Positions 38,718-48,855 of a stretch of DNA of 64,000 nt are shown in pieces. Each line of letters starts with the position of its first letter. Position 1 is the stretch's first letter. The notes below the pieces were generated by a model, which searched no databases, was not told the DNA's origin, and worked only from the letters and a program-made list of their open reading frames with translations. The position numbers were made by a program, and so were the translations under genes. This DNA comes from Myxococcus fulvus. GTDB lineage: Bacteria > Myxococcota > Myxococcia > Myxococcales > Myxococcaceae. Where the stretch lies: NCBI RefSeq assembly GCF_900111765.1, contig NZ_FOIB01000002.1:1-64000 (forward strand), written 5' to 3'.

Positions 38718-40939
38718 AGCCCCTGCTCTCGCTCTGCCTGTCGCTGCTGCTCCTGTGGCCCTCCGCTCCCGCCGAGGCCTGTGGACCCGGGGCCGACGCG
38801 GTCAGCGGCCACTCGCATCCCGACCCACCCCTCGAGCGATTCGCCGCGGGGAACCTGGAGCTGCTGACGGAGACACTCCACCCCATGTACCTCGCCTATG
38901 CCTGGCGTTGGATGATGGAGGTGCCCACCACGCCCCAGGAGCAGCGCGCGGTGGTGGACACCTGGAAGCGCATGCGAGGTGAGCTCGAGATAGGTGACGT
39001 CTCGAAGGAGCGGGAGGCCTGGCACGAGGCCCAGCAGCAGACCCTGCACTCCCTCGGCCTGGACTCCGCGAGACTCGCGTCCCCCGGCTCCGATATCCCG
39101 GAGGAGGAACGTCGCATCCACGGCGACGCGTTCGAGCGCGCCTCTCAGACCCTGGGGGCCTTGTCCCGGCTGTGGCGGAAACACCCGGCGCTGGTGCTCG
39201 AGTGGGTCGACGCGCAGAACGCGGTCTTCGCGGGCTCCTGCGGTCCCCTCCCCGGGCTGTCCGCCAAGGACCTCGATGACGCCGGGAACCCCGTGCGGCC
39301 CCCGGCGTCGGTGCAGGCCCGCCGTCAGGCCGAGCGAGACTACCAGGTCGCCGCCCTGCAACTGTATTGCGGCCGCTTCGACGAGGCCCTCGCCGCGTTC
39401 CGGGCCATCGAGGGGCACCGCGACACACCCTACCGGGCCCGCGCCGCGTACCTCGTGGCCCGCACGCAGGTGCGCCAGGCCCTGGTGGAGCGCAGCCCCT
39501 GGCTCTCCGTGCAACCCGAGGAGCAGGACCGATTCATCGCCCGCCTCGGCGAAGCGGACGCGACCATCACCCGCGTCCTCGCGAAGCCTCGACTGCGCGA
39601 GGTCCACGCGCAGACCCGGCGCCTGCGCAGCCTGGTCCGCTCCCGCACGCAACGCGAGGCGTGGGCATGCACGCTGCCGACGCTCGTGCTCGAACCCGGC
39701 ACGGGGTCCGCGCTCGCGGCGGAGCTGGGCGACTTCAACCTGTCGTTCGCCCCGCGCCGCGCGTGCCCGTCGAGCCCCGCGTCCACCCGGGAGATGCTCG
39801 AGTGGATTGACGTCATGCAGGTGCCTGACGAGCCCTGGACTGCGGCCCAGAAGCGGGAGGCCTATGACCTGGCGCTCACGCGATGGAAGCAGACCCGCCA
39901 TGTGCCCTGGCTCGTCGCCGCGATGCTCAAGGCGCGGGGAGAGTCTCCGGAGGTGGGCGCGTTGCTCGTCGCGGCGGCCCGGGTCCCCATCTCCGCCCCC
40001 CAGGGGCTGACCCTCGCGCTCCACACCGTGCGGTTGCTGCGGGAGCAGCAACTGCTGGACGCGGCACGCGAGCGACTGGCCGCGGTGCCACACGAACGGG
40101 TGCATGAGCACCCCACGCCTTACCGCCTCGTCCACCGCGAGCGGCTCCTGCTCGCGACGAGCTGGGAGTCCTTCCTGGGCATCGCCCTGGAGCGCGCCTC
40201 CAAGGAAGCTCCGTGGACCCGCCCCTCTCCGGGCGACCCGGGCCTGGAGCCTCCCGCGGCCTTCAGCTACGCGGCACTCGCCATCCTCAACACACCGCTC
40301 ACCGCGCGTCGCCTGGGCGAGCTGGGAGGCAACGAGCAGGTCCCCCCGGCCCATCGCCGGCAACTGCGATGGACCGCCTTCGTGCGAGCCGCCATCGTGG
40401 GCGACGATGAGACCCTCCAGGCCATGGCAACCACGCTGGCCGAGTCGGAGCCCAGCGCCCGGAGCGAGCTGCGCGCGCTGCTCGAACGGACGAGCGTCGA
40501 GGAGCGGATGTTCGAGGCACGGCTGCTCGTGATGGGGCTGCCCGTGCTCTCGGTCCATCTGGAGAGCGACCCGTCCCGCCTCTGGCCCAGCGCCCTCACC
40601 ACCCTCACCTACGGGAAGAGCAACTGGTGGTGCGGCACGGCCCCGACGCCGGTGACACCGTTCTCCTTCGTGGGTGAAGAGGAGCGCGTGACGGCGGCCG
40701 CGGAGTGGGGCCAGCTTGTCGAGGCGGGGACCTCCGTGGCGTATTTCTCGAAGGTCGCGCTCGCGTGGGCCCAGGAGCACCCCAAGGACCCTCGCTCGCC
40801 CATCGCCCTGTACCGCGCCGTGCGCGCCAGCAGGCGAGGCTGCACCCAGAACACCCCCGAGGCCATGGCCGCCTTCCGCTACCTGCACAGACACTACGGA
40901 AAGAGCACCTGGGCCCAGCAGGTGCCCTACGTCTATTAG
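38714..40939 (+). CDS. Large exported helical protein, partner of DUF3142
   Basis: A 741-residue protein with a signal peptide (MKPLLSLCLSLLLLWPSAPA, cleaved near AEA-CG; the cysteine right after the site leaves a lipoprotein possible). Nearly the whole mature chain is alpha-helical with TPR-like spacing (for example YCGRFDEALAAFRAIEGHRD), suggesting a solenoid scaffold. Start at 38714 overlaps the DUF3142 stop codon by four bases. DUF3142 plus large TPR-like proteins recur in gamma- and deltaproteobacteria as two-gene units of unknown role. Confidence 0.72.
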   Translation: MKPLLSLCLSLLLLWPSAPAEACGPGADAVSGHSHPDPPLERFAAGNLELLTETLHPMYLAYAWRWMMEVPTTPQEQRAVVDTWKRMRGELEIGDVSKEREAWHEAQQQTLHSLGLDSARLASPGSDIPEEERRIHGDAFERASQTLGALSRLWRKHPALVLEWVDAQNAVFAGSCGPLPGLSAKDLDDAGNPVRPPASVQARRQAERDYQVAALQLYCGRFDEALAAFRAIEGHRDTPYRARAAYLVARTQVRQALVERSPWLSVQPEEQDRFIARLGEADATITRVLAKPRLREVHAQTRRLRSLVRSRTQREAWACTLPTLVLEPGTGSALAAELGDFNLSFAPRRACPSSPASTREMLEWIDVMQVPDEPWTAAQKREAYDLALTRWKQTRHVPWLVAAMLKARGESPEVGALLVAAARVPISAPQGLTLALHTVRLLREQQLLDAARERLAAVPHERVHEHPTPYRLVHRERLLLATSWESFLGIALERASKEAPWTRPSPGDPGLEPPAAFSYAALAILNTPLTARRLGELGGNEQVPPAHRRQLRWTAFVRAAIVGDDETLQAMATTLAESEPSARSELRALLERTSVEERMFEARLLVMGLPVLSVHLESDPSRLWPSALTTLTYGKSNWWCGTAPTPVTPFSFVGEEERVTAAAEWGQLVEAGTSVAYFSKVALAWAQEHPKDPRSPIALYRAVRASRRGCTQNTPEAMAAFRYLHRHYGKSTWAQQVPYVY

Positions 40940-40960
40940 CGCCCCGGCTCGGCCCGCCCG

Positions 40961-42100
<1,140 letters not shown>

Positions 42101-42253
42101 CGTGCCTCCAGGGGCGGTTGAACGTAGGGAGCTCGAAGAAGTCTCAGCCCGCCCCAGGATACTTGCACCGTGAAGGGTCCGCCCGGGCCGTCTGGCGTCC
42201 TCGTGCTATCGGACCGTCGCGGCAATCCCAACCTTTCTGGAAGGTGGTTCTCG

Positions 42254-43813
42254 ATGATGCGGCTGAGCAGGTCGGTCCTGCTGGGGACGTCGTGTGTCCT
42301 CTGGCTGGTGGGATGCGATGGCGGGCAGTCCGACGTTTCAAAGATGTCTTCGTCCCGGGCGCCGCTCGCCGAGGACGAGGTGCTGGTGACGAGCACCACG
42401 CGCTTCCACACCTCGGTGGGAGTCGCCGAGCGCCTGGAGGACCTGTCGGCGAATCCTCCCGAAATCCATTTCCAGACGGGCACGTCCTTCACCCACCTCA
42501 CCGGCGCGCCGGTTCCCGGCGGGTGGCTGTTCAAGGGCGTGCCCAGGACGGAGTACTACCTGCGCACGGACTCGCTCCTCCGGGCCGACATCCTCACGTC
42601 CGCCCGCCATGTGGACATCGGTACCCAGCGAATCGGGCGCGCCGACGCGGAGTACCCGAGAGTCGACTGGGTCACCGTGCAGCTCGACCTGCGCAACCTC
42701 TCTCCCTGGCGGCACCCGGCGGGGACCTATCAACCGGGCTCCAGCCTTCAAGCGGTGGCCACGGACGTGGACATGGTCGGGGACCTGCTCGTCCCCGACG
42801 ATACGCCCGAAGGAGCGACCTCCATCGAAACCGACGACGCCTTCCTGCTCGCTTACAACGTGACCTCCATGCCCGTGTTCCGGGCGGACGCCGGGGACCG
42901 GATGTATGTCCATCAGCTCGGTGAGTTCATCGCCGGAGGGATGCCGGATGGGACGCGGGTGGGGTATTCCGCCGTCGAGCGCTCCGTGCACCTACCGCCG
43001 CTCGACTTCGTACCGGACTGGGAACTGAACCCCCTGAGCATCGACGCGGAGCTCCAGCCGCTGGCGCTCCAGGAGTTCCCGCTCGACTGGCGTCTGTCCG
43101 AGTTCGCGCGTCAGGTCCCGCAGGTCCACCCTCGCGCGCTCGCGACCAACGTCTGGTTCGAGCTCCATCCCACGCCCCACACCCCCGCGGAGCAGTGGAT
43201 GGGCGACACCCTGCATCTGCTCCGACTGGTCATGCCCCGAGGGAGTGATTCGGACTTCGCGTCCCAGCTTCGGTTCGGCAATCCATACCCCTCCCATTGG
43301 GACGTGGTCGGAGTGGTCAACTACAGCACCGCCTACGCCGCGCAGATGCCGGGCAATCCCTCACGCACCGTCAACATCCTGGGGGGCTATACCGCCATCG
43401 AGAAGCTCGAGGACCTCGCCTCCGGCCCCATCGTTCCGAAGGTGTCGCCACCCCGCTCCCTGCGCATCGACTGGAAGCCGACCAGCACGCCGCACGAGGT
43501 GGGCTCGGTCCATCCCGTGGTTTCGTGGAGCCCGCCCGCCGTCGGCACGGCGACGGCCTATCGAGTGATTGTCCGTCAGTTCTTTCCCATGTTCGGAGTG
43601 TTCGTGGGCACGGGCTCCATCAACGTGCCCGGCTCAGTCCGGGAGCTGCGCCTGCCGCCCGGCCTGCTGGAGCCCGGCGCTCATTTCTACGTGAGCGTGC
43701 TCGCTATCGACGCCCCTTTCTGGGACGTGGAGCAGGCACCCCTCGCCACGCAGAATCGGGCCCCCTACCGCTCCGCCACGGCCTACAGCTCCATCTTCAC
43801 CGTGGCGCCTTGA
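42254..43813 (+). CDS. Large lipoprotein of unknown function
   Basis: A 519-residue predicted lipoprotein (MMRLSRSVLLGTSCVLWLVG then lipobox cysteine). The mature part is beta-rich throughout; the last about 110 residues read as a fibronectin-III-like sandwich (PRSLRIDWKPTST, AYRVIVRQFFP, FYVSVLAIDAP). No enzyme motif. Either of two adjacent ATGs could be the start. The next gene follows after 51 bases. Confidence 0.68.
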   Translation: MMRLSRSVLLGTSCVLWLVGCDGGQSDVSKMSSSRAPLAEDEVLVTSTTRFHTSVGVAERLEDLSANPPEIHFQTGTSFTHLTGAPVPGGWLFKGVPRTEYYLRTDSLLRADILTSARHVDIGTQRIGRADAEYPRVDWVTVQLDLRNLSPWRHPAGTYQPGSSLQAVATDVDMVGDLLVPDDTPEGATSIETDDAFLLAYNVTSMPVFRADAGDRMYVHQLGEFIAGGMPDGTRVGYSAVERSVHLPPLDFVPDWELNPLSIDAELQPLALQEFPLDWRLSEFARQVPQVHPRALATNVWFELHPTPHTPAEQWMGDTLHLLRLVMPRGSDSDFASQLRFGNPYPSHWDVVGVVNYSTAYAAQMPGNPSRTVNILGGYTAIEKLEDLASGPIVPKVSPPRSLRIDWKPTSTPHEVGSVHPVVSWSPPAVGTATAYRVIVRQFFPMFGVFVGTGSINVPGSVRELRLPPGLLEPGAHFYVSVLAIDAPFWDVEQAPLATQNRAPYRSATAYSSIFTVAP

Positions 43814-43864
43814 ATGCACCCGACGGGCGGTGGACAGTGCCGCCCCCGCCCTGTCGAGGTCCTC

Positions 43865-45790
43865 ATGAAAGCCATTGTCATCCTCGCCGTCCTGCCCACC
43901 CTCGCGCTGGCCGTCCCTCGCCCGGAGGAGGTCCGGCGACCCGCCGCGACGAAGCGCTACGGCGTCGAGCAGTTCATGGAGACGACCACCGTGCTCGGCG
44001 CGTCGTTCTCCGCGGACGAGCAGCGGGTGGTGTACTCGTCGGACCAGACGGGCGTCTTCAATGTCTTCTCCGTGTCGGTGAAGGGGGGCAAGCCCACGCA
44101 GCTCACCCGCGCCACGAAGGACGCCACCCTCGCCGTGGGCTACTTCCCCACCGATGACCGCGTGCTCTTCACCCGGGACTCGGGAGGCGACGAGCAGCAC
44201 CACCTCTACGTGCGCACCGCGGAGGGGCAGGAGCAGGACCTCACGCCGGGCGACAAGCATCGCGCCTCCTTCTTCGGGTGGAGCCACGACGACGCGGCCT
44301 TCTACGTCCTCACCAACGAGCGCGACGCGCGCTTCCAGGACATCTACCGTTACGACGCGAAGACCTATGCGCGCACGCGGCTGTACGAGGGTGACGGCGA
44401 GCACGTGCCCGCGGCCCTCTCCCCCGATGGGAAGTGGTTGGCGTTGGAGAAGTCGCGGACGCTGTCCGACAGCGACGTGTACCTGTTCGAGCTGGCCACC
44501 CGGAAGACGCGGCATCTCACGGCGCACTCGGGCAACGCCACCTGGAAGGCGGCGACCTTCGACCCGACGTCCTCCGCGCTGTACCTGCTCACCAACGAGG
44601 GCTCCGAGTTCATGCGCGTGGAGCGCCACGAGCTCGTCACCGGCAAGCGCGAGCGCGTGGAGGAGCCCACCTGGGACGTGCTCTCCACGGCGTTCTCGAA
44701 GCGCGGCACGCTGCGCGTCACCCGCGTCAACGAGGACGGCAGGACCACGCTCCAGGTCCATGACGTGAAGACAGGCAAGCCTCGCGCGCTCCCGGCGCTG
44801 CCCTCGGGGACCATCTCGGAGGTGGCGCTGTCGCGCGGCGAGAAGCGGATGACCTTCCTGGTCGACACGGACAACGCGCCCGCCAATCTGTATGTCCATG
44901 ACTTCGCGACCAGGAAGTCCACCCGGCTGACGGACACGCTGGGAAAGACATTGGACGCCAAGGTCCTGGTCGCGTCGGAGTCGGTGCGCTTCAAGTCCTT
45001 CGATGGGCTGGAGATTCCCGCGCTGCTCTACAAGCCCCATCAGGCCAGCGCGAAGCAGCAGGCCCCCGCCATCGTCTTCGTGCATGGGGGCCCGGGTGGA
45101 CAGTCCGCGAAGGGCTACAGCAGCTTCTTCCAGTTCCTCGTGCACCACGGCTACGTGGTGCTCGCCGTCAACAACCGGGGCAGTGAGGGCTACGGCAAGT
45201 CCTTCTTCGCGGCGGACGACCAGCAACACGGCAAGGCGCCACTCCAGGACTGCGTCGAGGCGAAGAAGTACCTGGCCGGCCTTCCCTATGTGGATGGCGA
45301 GCGCGTGGCCATCCTGGGTCCCAGCTATGGCGGTTACATGGTGCTCGCGGCCATGACCTTCCATCCCGACGTCTTCGCCGTGGGCGTGGACGCGTTCGGC
45401 ATCACCGACTGGCTGAGCGCGCTGGAGGAGCTGCCGCCCCACAAGCAGGCGCTGCGCGAGGCGCTCTACCAGGAGTTGGGCAATCCCCAGACGCAGGCGG
45501 CGATGCTGCGGGAGATTTCCCCGCGGTTCCACGCGGAGAAGATTCGCAGGCCGCTGCTCGTCATCCAGGGCGCCCAGGACCCGCGTGTGCCCAAGGCCCT
45601 GACGGACGCGCTCGTGGAGGCCGTGCGGAAGAACGGCGTGTCCGTCGACTACTTCGTCCTCCCCGAAGACGGCCACGGCTTCAGCAGCAAGAAGAGCGAG
45701 GCGGAGACCTCCGCGCGAATCCTCTCCTTCCTGGAGCAGCACCTCCGGCCCCGGGGTGCACGACCAGGAAGCGAGGCTGCTTCCGAATAG
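43865..45790 (+). CDS. S9-family (prolyl oligopeptidase-type) serine peptidase
   Basis: A 641-residue exported peptidase with a short signal (cleaved near ALA-VP). Residues about 40-380 form the TolB/WD-like beta-propeller of the S9C group (repeated FSADEQRVVYSSDQTG-type blades). The C-terminal alpha/beta-hydrolase domain has the nucleophile in GPSYGGY (Ser487), the acid in QDPRVP (Asp572) and the base in DGHGF (His604), and an HGGPGG oxyanion segment near residue 405. It would cleave oligopeptides in the periplasm or outside. The following small lipoprotein gene starts 7 bases after its stop. Confidence 0.88.
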   Translation: MKAIVILAVLPTLALAVPRPEEVRRPAATKRYGVEQFMETTTVLGASFSADEQRVVYSSDQTGVFNVFSVSVKGGKPTQLTRATKDATLAVGYFPTDDRVLFTRDSGGDEQHHLYVRTAEGQEQDLTPGDKHRASFFGWSHDDAAFYVLTNERDARFQDIYRYDAKTYARTRLYEGDGEHVPAALSPDGKWLALEKSRTLSDSDVYLFELATRKTRHLTAHSGNATWKAATFDPTSSALYLLTNEGSEFMRVERHELVTGKRERVEEPTWDVLSTAFSKRGTLRVTRVNEDGRTTLQVHDVKTGKPRALPALPSGTISEVALSRGEKRMTFLVDTDNAPANLYVHDFATRKSTRLTDTLGKTLDAKVLVASESVRFKSFDGLEIPALLYKPHQASAKQQAPAIVFVHGGPGGQSAKGYSSFFQFLVHHGYVVLAVNNRGSEGYGKSFFAADDQQHGKAPLQDCVEAKKYLAGLPYVDGERVAILGPSYGGYMVLAAMTFHPDVFAVGVDAFGITDWLSALEELPPHKQALREALYQELGNPQTQAAMLREISPRFHAEKIRRPLLVIQGAQDPRVPKALTDALVEAVRKNGVSVDYFVLPEDGHGFSSKKSEAETSARILSFLEQHLRPRGARPGSEAASE

Positions 45791-45797
45791 ATAGAGG

Positions 45798-46232
45798 ATG
45801 CCCCTCTCGCGCCAAGCCCTCGCCGCCTGCGTGACGCTGCTCTGCGTCGGCTGCGTCACGCCGTACCAGCCGATGACGGGCTCGGGCGGCTATCACGACA
45901 TGGAGGTGGCCCCAGGCGTCATCCAGATCGAGGTGCGCGGCAATCCGCAGACGCACCTGGGCACGCTGCAGGGCTATTTCCACCGGCGGGCCGCGGAGCT
46001 CTGTGCAGGGCGCGAGTACGACTGGTCCTTCGACACGGGGAGCCAGGGCGGGCCGCTCCTCTTCATCGGGAAGAGCTCCAGCACGTCCATCGTCGTCACG
46101 GATTCGCCCGTGAACCGGCGGCACTGGGTGAAGGGCACCATCCAGTGCCGCGACGCCTCGCGGGCGACCCCGGAGGACGTGGCGTTGGAGGCGGCGGTGC
46201 CCCTCGAGGAGGAGGCCCCGCCGCGGCCCTGA
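45798..46232 (+). CDS. CC0125/CC1285-like lipoprotein
   Basis: A 144-residue predicted lipoprotein (lipobox LCVGC). The TPYQPMTGSGGYHD stretch followed by an IQIEVRGNPQTHL strand and a RRAAELC helix is the pattern of the CC0125/CC1285 family of small outer-membrane lipoproteins of unknown function. It is probably co-transcribed with the S9 peptidase. Confidence 0.7.
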   Translation: MPLSRQALAACVTLLCVGCVTPYQPMTGSGGYHDMEVAPGVIQIEVRGNPQTHLGTLQGYFHRRAAELCAGREYDWSFDTGSQGGPLLFIGKSSSTSIVVTDSPVNRRHWVKGTIQCRDASRATPEDVALEAAVPLEEEAPPRP

Positions 46233-46238
46233 GCCGCG

Positions 46239-46604
46239 TCACGCCTTCGCGGGCTTCTGCTCCGCGCCCTCGTCGCGGCCGTGCACGGCGGCCGGAGGGC
46301 TGGTGGCCTCCACCGCGGAGAACGTCTCCAGAATCTTGTACGTGTGGCTGGCGCCGCGCGGTACGAGCCACGAGTCGCCGGGGTTGAGCAGGATGAGCTG
46401 CCCCTCCAGGTGCAGCTCCGCGCGGCCCTTCAGCACGAAGCCCACCGTCTCGTAGTCACGCGGCGCGGCGGGCTTGGGCTCCCCTGGCGGCTCGTCCTCC
46501 CACAGCCGCATGGACAGCCGCACGCCGGAGGCCAGGTACTTCTGCCCCATCTCTCCCCGGGGCGAGTGCCGGCTCTCCACCTTCTTCACGCTGGTATCCC
46601 CCAT
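46239..46604 (-). CDS. Cupin-domain protein
   Basis: A 121-residue single-cupin protein. The strand run ETVGFVLKGRAELHLEG, LILLNPGDSWLVPRGASHTY and a late FSAVEATSPP fits the two conserved cupin motifs; one of the usual motif-1 histidines is replaced by the VGF of this sequence, so metal binding is uncertain. No signal. It is convergent with the small lipoprotein gene and lies downstream of cspA on the same strand. Confidence 0.75.
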   Translation of the reverse strand: MGDTSVKKVESRHSPRGEMGQKYLASGVRLSMRLWEDEPPGEPKPAAPRDYETVGFVLKGRAELHLEGQLILLNPGDSWLVPRGASHTYKILETFSAVEATSPPAAVHGRDEGAEQKPAKA

Positions 46605-46742
46605 GGCTCGCGTCCCCTTCGCCCTCGGGCGTCTGGCGGCGGATGCGCCGCGCGTTCCCGTCGAAGGTAAGCCCAGGCTCCAGCCCCGACGCGCCCCACG
46701 TCCACGCCCGCCTGCCCTGCGGGCCGGACCCCGCAAAGACGA

Positions 46743-46774
46743 AGGCCCAGCCTCCCCTAGGGAAGACCGGGCCT
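46743..46774 (-). terminator. Intrinsic terminator of the cold-shock gene
   Basis: On the minus strand a 15-bp stem (AGGCCCGGTCTTCCC with GGGGAGGCTGGGCCT) is complete if three G-U pairs are allowed, and a TTCGTCTTT tail follows. It ends the cspA transcript 34 bases after its stop codon. Confidence 0.7.
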
Positions 46775-46807
46775 CGGGCTCACTCAAGGGTGGCCAGGAT
46801 GACGCGA

Positions 46808-47011
46808 TTAGCCCGCGGCGCGGACGTTCTGGGCCTGCAACCCCTTGGGGCCACGGGTCACTTCGAACTCCACCTTCTGCCCCTCCTGCAGGGTGCGGAA
46901 GCCATCCATGTTGATGGCGGTGTGGTGGCAGAACACGTCCTCACCGCTGTCCTGCGCGATGAAGCCGAAACCCTTGGCGTCGTTGAACCACTTCACAGTA
47001 CCGAATGCCAT
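46808..47011 (-). CDS. cspA: Cold-shock protein (CspA family)
   Basis: A 67-residue single OB-fold RNA/DNA-binding protein. Both RNP motifs are intact (KGFGFIAQD and VFCHHTAI), with the usual [11 protein letters not shown] start. It would melt mRNA structure, most often in cold or stress. An AAGAAGG ribosome site lies 5 bases upstream. A 350-base leader/promoter region follows upstream. Several paralogs are normal in myxobacteria, so the symbol is family-level. Confidence 0.92.
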   Translation of the reverse strand: MAFGTVKWFNDAKGFGFIAQDSGEDVFCHHTAINMDGFRTLQEGQKVEFEVTRGPKGLQAQNVRAAG

Positions 47012-47362
47012 GTGACCTTCTTCTTTCTGCTAGACGGCGACCCGGGACCAGCCGGACCGCCAGTGCGGGGCGGACATCGCTCCGACACTGAAGCGACAAT
47101 CTACCTCAAGAACCGTTTTGTCCACCCGACCCCCACCCAGCGGGCAGGCGGTCGTCGGCCAGAGGACAGTCCCAGGGGCTGAAAATCGCTCCAGAGGTCA
47201 ACAGGCCACACTCGCCCCTTCATCCCGGGACGGTGCGAAAACCCTTCACGTTTCTTCACGGGGCCCCGGGCGTTGGCTTCACACCCGCCCTCTACCTTCC
47301 TGCCCATCCAAGACGGAAGCGCGCCATCCCGGCCCGCTCCGCTGGGAAGGAGCAGGACCTTC
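47012..47362. other. Divergent region between cspA and the Cpx-like cassette
   Basis: About 350 bases without a supported gene, holding the cspA leader on the left and the promoter of the cassette on the right. A repeated TTCACG occurs near 47248-47258. I see no convincing sigma-70 pair. Confidence 0.4.
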
Positions 47363-47881
47363 ATGTTCGGATTTCTGTTCGGCTCGGCCTGTCTGGCCGG
47401 CCTCTTCTACACCGTGCGGGGTGGCCGCGGCTGGCGCCACCACGGGCCTCGTCGGGGGGGCCGCTTCGGCTGGCGGATGCGCCTGCGCTGGCTGTTCGAG
47501 CGGCTGGAGACCTCTCCGGGCCAGGAGAAGGTCATCGTCCAGGCGACCGAGGAGCTGACCGAGGCCTTCGACAAGCTGCGTGACGAGGTGCGTCCCAGCC
47601 GCGCCGCCATTGGCACCGCGCTGCGGGGGGAGCACTTCGATGGCGCCGCGCTGCGGGAGCTCTTCGCGCGCCACGACGTGGCGGTGGACAACGCGCGCAA
47701 GACGCTCCAGGGCGCGCTGTCGCAGGTGCACGAGGCGTTGGACCCGCGCCAGCGCCGCGAGCTGGCGGACCTGCTCGAGCACGGCTGGGGCCATGGCCAT
47801 GGCGGAGGCCCCGGGTGGCACGGGCGCCGCTGCGGCGGCGGGCACCGGGGCTGGCGAGGCGATGACCACCCGATGGTCTGA
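47363..47881 (+). CDS. CpxP/Spy-like periplasmic protein with a His-rich tail
   Basis: A 172-residue protein with an N-terminal hydrophobic segment (MFGFLFGSACLAGLFYTV), then an Arg/Gly/His patch, then a helical body (VIVQATEELTEAFDKLRDEV, LRELFARHDVAVDNARKTL, ALDPRQRRELADLL) matching the periplasmic heavy-metal-sensor/CpxP-like fold. The last 35 residues are Gly/His-rich (HGWGHGHGGGPGWHG and on), a likely metal-binding tail. It opens a four-gene cassette with a small membrane protein, a response regulator and a kinase, as CpxP stands next to CpxRA. Start 47363 is chosen for the hydrophobic N-terminus and the upstream AAGGAG. Confidence 0.75.
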   Translation: MFGFLFGSACLAGLFYTVRGGRGWRHHGPRRGGRFGWRMRLRWLFERLETSPGQEKVIVQATEELTEAFDKLRDEVRPSRAAIGTALRGEHFDGAALRELFARHDVAVDNARKTLQGALSQVHEALDPRQRRELADLLEHGWGHGHGGGPGWHGRRCGGGHRGWRGDDHPMV

Positions 47882-47911
47882 GACCCTTTCACCCAAGAAT
47901 CGAGGAATCCC

Positions 47912-48160
47912 ATGCTCATGATGCGACCCCGCCGCGGCATCCTCATCGTCGTCCTCACCCTGGGAGTCATCGGAGGCTTCATCTCCGGCTTCCAGAGCCT
48001 CTCCCGCCACAACGGCCCCTGTCCCGGCGACAGGGGACAGGAGCGCTGGGGGCGTCGAGCGCCCGCCGCCAACGGGCCCGAGTGCCCTCCGGACGCCACC
48101 GCGAACGCCGGCTCGCCGCCCTCCACCACGACCCAGGCTCCAGCGCCCGGGCCGCGTTAG
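47912..48160 (+). CDS. Small membrane protein of the two-component cassette
   Basis: An 82-residue protein with one N-terminal membrane segment (about residues 9-30) and a Pro/Gly-rich, probably periplasmic tail with two cysteines. GAGGA lies 6 bases upstream of the ATG. No family recognised. The gene sits between the CpxP-like gene and the response regulator. Confidence 0.6.
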   Translation: MLMMRPRRGILIVVLTLGVIGGFISGFQSLSRHNGPCPGDRGQERWGRRAPAANGPECPPDATANAGSPPSTTTQAPAPGPR

Positions 48161-48174
48161 TATCGACTCCGTCC

Positions 48175-48855
48175 ATGTCCACCCGCGTCCTGCTCATCGA
48201 CGATGACACCCGCATGTATGAACTGCTCGCGCAGTACCTCGGGCAGAACGGCGTCAGTGTGACGCATGCCCCGGATGGGGGGCGGGGGCTCGCCGCGTTG
48301 GAGGCCAGTGCCTACGACGCGGTGCTGCTGGACGTGATGATGCCGGGCATGGACGGCCTGGAGGTGTGCAAGCGCATCCGCGCCAAGAGCCGCATCCCCG
48401 TCGTCATGCTCACCGCGAAGGGTGACGAGACGGACCGCGTGGTGGGGCTGGAGCTGGGCGCGGACGACTATCTTCCCAAGCCCTTCAGCCCCCGGGAGCT
48501 CCTGGCGCGCTTGAGGGCGGTGCTGCGGCGCTCGCAGCCGTCGGCGGTGGCGGACCGGCTGGAGGCGGGCGGGTTGTCCATCGACGTGGCCGGACGCGAG
48601 GTGCGCGCGGAGGGCAAGCTGGTGGACCTGACGGGGCTGGAGTTCGACCTGCTGGTGGCGCTGGTGCGCCGCGCGGGCCGCGTCATCCCCCGGGATGCGC
48701 TGCTGGGTGAGGCGGGCCGCAGCGACACGGTGGTGGGCGAGCGCACGGTGGACGTGCACATCTCCCACTTGAGACAGAAGCTGGGCGACATCGGCACGCG
48801 GCTCATCAAGACGGTGCGAGGCGTGGGCTACGTCTTCGCCAAAGAGGGCCTCTGA
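48175..48855 (+). CDS. OmpR/PhoB-family response regulator
   Basis: A 226-residue regulator. The receiver domain has the acidic pocket DDD near residue 10, phosphoacceptor Asp53 (LLDVMMPG) and the LTAKGD segment. The C-terminal winged helix is complete (LVDLTGLEFDLLVALV, VDVHISHLRQKLG, VRGVGYVF). Start 48175 begins the receiver domain. The stop codon overlaps the kinase start as TGATG, so the two are translationally coupled. It probably controls the CpxP-like gene just upstream. Confidence 0.93.
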   Translation: MSTRVLLIDDDTRMYELLAQYLGQNGVSVTHAPDGGRGLAALEASAYDAVLLDVMMPGMDGLEVCKRIRAKSRIPVVMLTAKGDETDRVVGLELGADDYLPKPFSPRELLARLRAVLRRSQPSAVADRLEAGGLSIDVAGREVRAEGKLVDLTGLEFDLLVALVRRAGRVIPRDALLGEAGRSDTVVGERTVDVHISHLRQKLGDIGTRLIKTVRGVGYVFAKEGL